From Tubulanus polymorphus (Eukaryota; Nemertea; Palaeonemertea; Tubulaniformes; Tubulanidae), in the NCBI RefSeq assembly GCF_964204645.1, contig NC_134029.1:19858450-19922449 (forward strand): a stretch of 64,000 nucleotides of DNA, given 5' to 3'. Shown one piece after another: positions 59,501 to 64,000 of this stretch. A program made the translations under genes and the position numbers. The number at the start of each line of letters is the position of its first letter. The stretch's first letter is position 1. A model generated the notes under the pieces. That model made no database searches. It was not told the DNA's origin and was given only the letters and a program-made list of their open reading frames with translations.

Positions 59501-60699
59501 AACCAATAAATAATTTTTTTCCGCATTGGTTGAAAGTGTGGATGTTGCATGAACAAATTCTTGAGATCGATTTTTTCCTACGATTCATTTGAAATGAAAT
59601 TCTACTGAATTTGATGTGTTTGCTGAATAAAATGAAATTGAATTTCATACATTTTTTGGGGTTGAATTAAATTGAATATGAATTCTTATCTGTCGCTTCA
59701 AGATTTAATCTGATATAGATTGATTGACCTTTGACTGAAGAACGCAAAAATAGGCCAAATGCACTGGTTTTTTAAAATATCAATTATTGAATATTCGAAA
59801 TGTCACCCCACGACTTAAGTCTGGGGGATGAAGAAAAGACGTTGTGAAGTGATTGCCTGGCTTAAACTAAAGAATGCGAATAAAGGTTTTGAATTTGACG
59901 TGTCCACATAAGTATAGGATCGGACTTCACTTTTATTTTGATTATAGGGAAACACAATTTTTTAGTCAAATTAGCAGCTTTAAGATGACTACTTCACCAA
60001 AGCTCAAAATCATACACACGCACGATATTAATACTCTTGTGACTCGTCAGAAGCTTTCTTTTAAATATAGGCTTGCTGACATATGGTGATTTAAGACAAG
60101 TGATAGATGACCTGACACACGTGTCAAATGAAACGCCTCGACTGATGAGATTGATGATGAGAAAATACACCGAGATCGTGTTGCATTTCATTTAAAAGCT
60201 TGAAAAGGAAGAAGACATTGAAGAGAGTATGGCAGCGTAACGTACATGGCTGTGGGTTTGAATCCTGTTTATCCTTATCAGTAAGTATGGCAGTATAACA
60301 TATGTGGTTGTGGGTTTGAATCCGGTTTATCCTTATCAGTAAGTATGGCAGTATAAAATATGTGGTTGTGGGTTTGAATCCTGTTTATCCTTATCAGTGT
60401 CCAAAGTGAATTATTGGCATTAGTCGAGTTTGAAGACACAGATTAATACATTCACTATTTTTGTCTCTCCACTGCCAGACGATCGCCATTGCTTGTCGAA
60501 CGTGTTAAGTAATGTTCTTCTTTAATTCTTATTTTTCATTAGAAACAAATTATTCAGAGTTTGAGATCGCAATGAATCGATTAAACGGGGAAAAATCTTT
60601 TGATTTTACCTTAAGATCATCGATGTATCCCTGATTCTGTAGTTTATTGTATAATTTATCGCGAAATTGCTCAGCAGTCAAAACCGCTTCTCCATCCAT
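44509..60699 (-). CDS. OFD1: OFD1, centriole and centriolar-satellite protein (29 exons, complete)
   Basis: Needed for cilium formation. Exons, minus strand: 60699-60610, 59202-59005, 58207-58139, 58059-58029, 57647-57540, 57148-57006, 56524-56435, 55839-55756, 55666-55560, 55244-55125, 54296-54223, 53788-53697, 53079-53002, 52675-52608, 52147-52104, 51611-51448, 50930-50819, 50540-50516, 48836-48626, 48084-47883, 47407-47324, 47115-47004, 46898-46783, 46702-46574, 46243-46031, 45622-45492, 45278-45150, 44718-44633, 44542-44509. All phases agree: 3144 nt, 1047 residues (human 1012). An N-terminal helix (FRDKLYNKLQNQGYIDDLK) leads to a LisH motif (about 65-95; SLVCDHL, VFLPESG). Coiled coil follows at about 166-557. 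The Ser/Pro-rich distal half carries LNLDQSW and INLDQSW repeats, a charged helix, DPVMQQYMALIQKQ, and the typical acidic end (DDFDW). A 25-bp micro-exon is included. Confidence 0.95.
44977..45089. repeat. Imperfect palindromic MITE-like repeat, copy 2
   Basis: Same family as 52-163: ggtattacctgtaacccgtg on the left against gggtttaagttaataccag on the right, with outer arms ggccagtgtttttatgggctgg and agtctataaaaccgggcc. It lies in the OFD1 intron between exons 45278-45150 and 44718-44633. Confidence 0.6.
45712..45776 (+). repeat. G-run direct repeat
   Basis: The phrase gcacttggtcagaaac followed by a run of nine to eleven G occurs twice in tandem (ending about 45740 and 45765), then a C5 run. 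Lies in an OFD1 intron. G-rich on the strand opposite to transcription. Confidence 0.7.
48530..48605. repeat. Probable fragment of a gtggccac/hAT-like repeat
   Basis: Words such as ttcccctgttttccc, ttccctctgttttcctga and gtggtcaccctag resemble the right part of the element at 54481-54773. Fragmentary and uncertain. Confidence 0.35.
49455..50092. mobile_element. Composite repeat with duplicated 55-bp module in an OFD1 intron
   Basis: The module starting caacgccccctggtgaccat occurs at about 49534 and 49686, and a second module (aagcgtcttcaaaa) at about 49826 and 49979. The right end has gacggacgaacgacggacga and then gcccgctgggactaaagtcc followed by caagtgggct; its inverse word gcccacttggga is near the left end (about 49481). 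This appears to be a non-autonomous transposon; no coding frame found. Confidence 0.6.
50130..50162 (-). other. Possible optional OFD1 micro-exon
   Basis: About 33 bp flanked by an AG (within cagtaag) and a good donor (gtcg/gtaagag) would insert 11 residues (RFVACPHCSRR) between exons 50540-50516 and 48836-48626 without breaking frame. The acceptor has a poor pyrimidine tract, and the peptide has no OFD1 counterpart that I know. It is left out of the main model. Confidence 0.2.
50654..50765 (+). repeat. Dispersed repeat with hammerhead-like core, copy 1
   Basis: Begins cgacgatgatctctagtgcg followed by agatcgaggc, and ends about 90 bp later with atagtgggtttttatcttat. The same start and end words are found at 58863-58983. 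The core GAAA of the other copy is GAGG here, so this copy is degenerate. Lies in an OFD1 intron. Confidence 0.6.
52221..52507. mobile_element. piggyBac-like MITE, copy 2
   Basis: TTAA-ccctttcagtgc at the left and gcacggaaaggg-TTAA at the right, 287 bp, in the OFD1 intron between exons 52147-52104 and 51611-51448 flank on one side and 52675-52608 on the other. Interior close to 57676-57971 in the same orientation, including acaccgcagtgcggtgta. Confidence 0.85.
54481..54773. mobile_element. hAT-like MITE in an OFD1 intron
   Basis: Terminal inverted repeats cagggtggccactt and aagtggccactctg, 293 bp apart end to end, flanked on both sides by tacta (54476-54480 and 54774-54778). The interior repeats ttccctgactt-type words in both halves. 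No transposase. Confidence 0.75.
56015..56137. repeat. Palindromic gagttaactc repeat, copy 2
   Basis: Left arm cccggttccacagtacagtt and right arm aactgtggaactgg are inverse, with gagtttactcagagttaaatc and tacgagtaaacgctgagttt inside. Related to 24074-24176. Lies in the OFD1 intron between exons 56524-56435 and 55839-55756. Confidence 0.6.
57676..57971. mobile_element. piggyBac-like MITE, copy 3
   Basis: TTAA-ccctttcagtg at the left, cactgaaaggg-TTAA at the right, 296 bp. It sits between OFD1 exons 58059-58029 and 57647-57540, only about 30 bp from the latter. High similarity to copy 2. Confidence 0.85.
58863..58983 (+). repeat. Dispersed repeat with hammerhead-like core, copy 2
   Basis: Reads ctgacga, then gatctc-tagtgt-gagatc (a six-pair stem), then gaaacgtagtg, and ends with atagtgggtttttatcttat. 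The order CTGANGA, stem, GAAA is that of a hammerhead ribozyme core, with one extra T before the stem. The right end abuts OFD1 exon 59202-59005. Confidence 0.6.
60236..60400 (+). repeat. Three tandem copies of a 58-62-bp unit with a B-box-like word
   Basis: Each unit holds tatggcagtataac, then tgtgggtttgaatcctgttt and atccttatcagt. Copies start near 60228, 60287 and 60345. The word gggtttgaatcc is close to the tRNA B box. In OFD1 intron 1. No complete tRNA can be folded. Confidence 0.75.
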
Positions 60700-62066
60700 T
60701 TTCGTTCGGTCAAGAATTTCTACTCAGCCAATCTCTAGTTACCGGGTTTGAAATTACTGCAATAACAAAACAATATAAACATACCATGAACAGGGTCCTT
60801 ACATATATCTGTCATTCATGGATAGGCCTAGGTGTAAGGAGCCTATATAAGGAGTTTTTTCAAATTTCTTATAAGCGTCCCAATTACTGAAGACTCCTTC
60901 CTCTCCCTGAAGCATAACTTATTTCAACCTTGTTGGCCCTCCCCCAACATTGATATAAGCCCATCCAATTACAAAAGCTTACCGATGGAACGATTACAGT
61001 AGGTACTGGTAGGCCTGATTATGATGCTGAAGGCCTCTACTAGGCCTATGTGGCACTTTGTGATAAGGGGCTACACTATTTGCCCTTGTCGTATGTAAAT
61101 GAGCGGTTATTTGGTCAATTAATTGTAGGTAATTAGATGGTAAGTCGGTTTTTTTCTGTTAAATAACGTCGCTTTTTTAGCAGTTATTTACCAATGATTT
61201 TCTGATGAAAAGGATTATCGATGATTTTCCGATGAATTTCCTGAAGACAGAGAGATAGCAGAAAATCAGTTGCTGAGATCAAACACAGAACTATGAACGA
61301 GCGTAAATTCGGCCCTACAACAGTAAAAGAAAAAGAGCAAACGGTTTGGTTTGGTAATTAACACAATTTTGATCTTAAAACGTAAACAATCGTAAAAAAA
61401 ACTTATTAGAATCAAATTAAAACTTTAAAAGTCGATAAAAGAGAACGATCTGTATAGCTTATTGTTTATCCAACCTTGCCATATAATTCACATAACTAAT
61501 TCATGATGTATTTAACTAATATTACCGTAATTAAATTATCAAAAATTAAGACGACTTAACGGTTACTCCACACGGGATACAATCTCGCGCATTCAAAAAT
61601 TTGTGTATACCTGATTGGGCCCGCATGCCGCAGTATATTCAATTCAATTAAAATTTATTTATTTATCATAAAGTGTGAAAACAATCGTCGTTGAAGTTCA
61701 AAAAGATAAGCAGATAAACAAAAACAACGAAGATAGTGATTATCAATGCAATTGAATTACTGAGATATACAAACAACATACAAATAATAAATAATAATGT
61801 GTTTTCTGCACAGCTGCGGCGTTAGGATGGAGATTTTATATTTTTCGAACGGGACTCCCTGCGCCGGACATCCTCGCTCGTTTGAAAATCACATAATTCG
61901 CGAATTTAAGAATATGTATAAACACAGTAAAATCAATCAGAGCATGTGGACATATTGTTCATCTTAAATTTCCAACATTGTCTATAGCATCTAGCCAGTC
62001 TTTTCCAAACCGACCAATCGTTATCGGTTGGATTCTTCTGAAAAGTTGACCGACGGGATCTCGTTT
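60700..62066. other. Region upstream of OFD1
   Basis: The OFD1 promoter and 5' untranslated region should lie just right of 60699. The sequence is AT-rich with several aggcct words; an aattcaattaaaatttattt tract near 61640 resembles the tail of a retroposon. No exon was recognised. Confidence 0.35.
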
Positions 62067-63708
62067 CTCATTTCTGGTGAGCTCACAAGTTGACCCGGCC
62101 GGTGATGGCCTATCTACCCTGAACATTACTAATTCAAACCATGATCAAGTGACCCGGCAGCTATAAATGAACCGATGACATTTTATTGCAGTTGAAAAAA
62201 ATGACCCAACGATTCTGAGAAACGGCCGGATCAAGTCCTAGCGTCTGCAGGCCCGACATGGATGCAAAATGCCAATTCATTTTCCATTCATGTATTTCAG
62301 TAAAAAATATAAACGCATGTACATTATTTCATCTATTTGATCGTTGAAGACTTTGACTCTGCAAATGGAGTAAATTTCCATCCCCGGCAATCACATTTGT
62401 AATCGACACTGGCAGAACAAAACTCGATCCGCTATAAAAAGCGTAATAAAATTACACCTCATACTAATCGGATCTTCGTTTAATCAGCCGGGAATAATGA
62501 ATACGCACCATATCGGTTATTATACGCGTTGGGCTTAGATAGATTGCTATTTACGGATGTCGTAATGTATTTACAAAAAAACGTCGCTAGGTCTATGATT
62601 AGCTATAGCGTACCGTAATTCCCGGCAAGGAGTTGCGCGCGTGCTCATCCAAGTTTCAGACATTTCACGTCGATTCGGTAAGTTTTGAAACAAAACAAAC
62701 GCATGATTTTGCATTGTTCACATTTGTTCGAGATTACTAGGAGGGTGATTAGATCTCGTTTATGATTGGAAGGAAATCTCGGTTTCATAGGCATATATTT
62801 TTGAACATAATTAAAAGCAGTGATAATCTGCGATCAACGGTTTGTATATAAATATTGCTATCGCGATTGCAATGGTCATTGCCGAGTCGATGCGACGTGG
62901 ATTGTTCCAAGTAAGGTGAGTTCCTTTCTTTCGTATATTCAGAACACAGTATATTCATCGGAAAACCTCATTGATGAATAGTAGCTATCGGCCTTGTTAT
63001 ATATTTCAATAAACATCGATTTCGCTGGGATAGTTAAAAAAGACGATATGTATTAAGCATAAAATAGATTAAGCAATTTGTTAGAATCTGGCAATCAATT
63101 ATCTATTACAGTTTGAACATGGATTGCATTTTGGTTTTTTCTTGCTTGTGGAAAAATCTGATAGGGTATGCTCTCAATCAAAACCATATGCTAAGCATAT
63201 AGAAAATATGGTCACTTAAAACGGCACCGCACCGTGAACTATTTTTAAGCGTGTCAAAGATGAATTGCCATCTGGAAGAAACTTACACTTACTAGATTGA
63301 CGTTCATAAATTGGTGATAATTATATTGTCTTGTAAGCCGCATTTATTTTGATAGATTCGCTAGGCGAGGTTTCCGGAACGGTATCATCATCAATGCTAA
63401 ACGCCTATATTTAGATGAACAAAATCAACACTACTTATTATTTAAATGTGTATATATATATATATGCTCTCGTCCCAATATCTATGGACGTTCGTGAGAG
63501 CAATTAAAAACGAATTAGGGTAAAAAATACCTTTTTTTCTCTTAATCGGCCATTTTGTCATTTTGTAATTCGCAATAAAATGTAATCGCGGTTCATCTTT
63601 CTGCCGGGTCGATGATAACTGTTAGCTGGATCGTGATTTTTAAAAAGCAACGTACACCGCAGAGTGCGGCCGGCCGGGTCAACTTTTAAGCTTAGCAGAA
63701 ATGAGAAA
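62067..63708. mobile_element. Region bounded by long imperfect inverted repeats
   Basis: Left (about 62067-62215) and right (about 63540-63708) match in inverse: gtttctcatttctg at the left edge, gttgacccggccgg next, then gacccggcag, aatgaaccgatgacatttta on the left against the inverse of taaaatgtaatcgcggttca on the right. Total span 1.64 kb, arms about 150-170 bp. It may be one element or two inverted copies of a smaller repeat. A possible first exon (62872-62915) lies inside. Confidence 0.5.
62842..62915 (+). promoter_or_regulatory. Possible TATA box and first coding exon of a gene leaving the window
   Basis: A TATA-like word (gtatataaata) near 62844 is followed by ATG at 62872 and a frame of 14 codons (MVIAESMRRGLFQV) that ends in a strong donor (AAG/gtgagt at 62916). 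No second exon was found within the remaining 1.1 kb. This is weak evidence. Confidence 0.2.
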
Positions 63709-64000
63709 CAAATAAATTTTCTTAAGCCTGATAGACTAAACGCTAAGAACGTATAGTACGTACGCTGTATTTCCGTCGAGATTTGTTCAATTTCAATTTA
63801 TTTCACAGAAAAGCGTTATTACAAGCTAAACAATAAGAAAAAATCGAGAGAAAAAATATTCGACAATGGCTGTACTTTCTATTAAGCAACTCCTTTTTTG
63901 AACATCAAATTCGTGTCGGTTATGATATGAGTCGCAGAAATATATAGGGTCGTCTGTAAACGTGGTCGCTTGTGGTTTCCTATAGCTCTGTGTGAGGGAA

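Noticed and set aside
60236-60400. CRISPR-like array (three spaced repeats)
   Set aside because: The units are contiguous tandem copies without unique spacers, in an intron of an animal gene.

Overview
The window is animal nuclear DNA. Genes are split into many short exons with GT-AG introns, introns and spacers are full of small inverted-repeat transposons and microsatellites, and there are no operons, Shine-Dalgarno sites or CRISPR arrays. The gene set (an alpha-type nicotinic receptor subunit, cytosolic threonyl-tRNA synthetase, ciliary OFD1, a peptide-type GPCR pair) plus a secreted protein family that I associate with molluscs, annelids and brachiopods suggests a marine lophotrochozoan. 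The species cannot be fixed from sequence alone.

Layout. 1-6.5 kb: repeat-rich DNA with no supported gene. 6.5-11.2 kb (+): nicotinic-type ligand-gated channel subunit, lacking its signal-peptide exon. 11.8-15.4 kb (-): a nine-exon gene for a 577-residue secreted protein of unknown function, convergent with the receptor. 16.5-25.5 kb (+): complete 19-exon threonyl-tRNA synthetase (718 residues). 26.6-27.7 kb (-): two-exon orphan gene whose 3' end meets that of the synthetase. 29.6-30.2 kb (-): last exon of a mucin-like single-pass membrane protein. 31.6-33.7 kb (+): four-exon orphan membrane protein (538 residues). 34.7-38.0 kb (-): a duplicated GPCR pair; the second copy carries an in-frame stop. 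40.4-43.2 kb (+): seven-exon multi-pass membrane protein with three PPxY motifs. 44.5-60.7 kb (-): OFD1, 29 exons, 1047 residues. 60.7-64 kb: no firm gene; a 1.6-kb region is bounded by long inverted repeats.

Gene models were built by hand by joining open frames at AG/GT sites and checking phase. Five multi-exon models close without a frame conflict from ATG to stop (secreted gene 1734 nt, synthetase 2157 nt, OFD1 3144 nt, 1617-nt and 1053-nt membrane genes), which is strong internal support. The genes look functionally unrelated to one another; I see no sign of a gene cluster apart from the GPCR duplication.

The mobile-DNA layer is the richest part: three copies of a TTAA-flanked piggyBac-like MITE, hAT-like elements with short target duplications, several foldback elements, and one insertion that can be dated relative to the GPCR duplication because the paralogue keeps the empty site.
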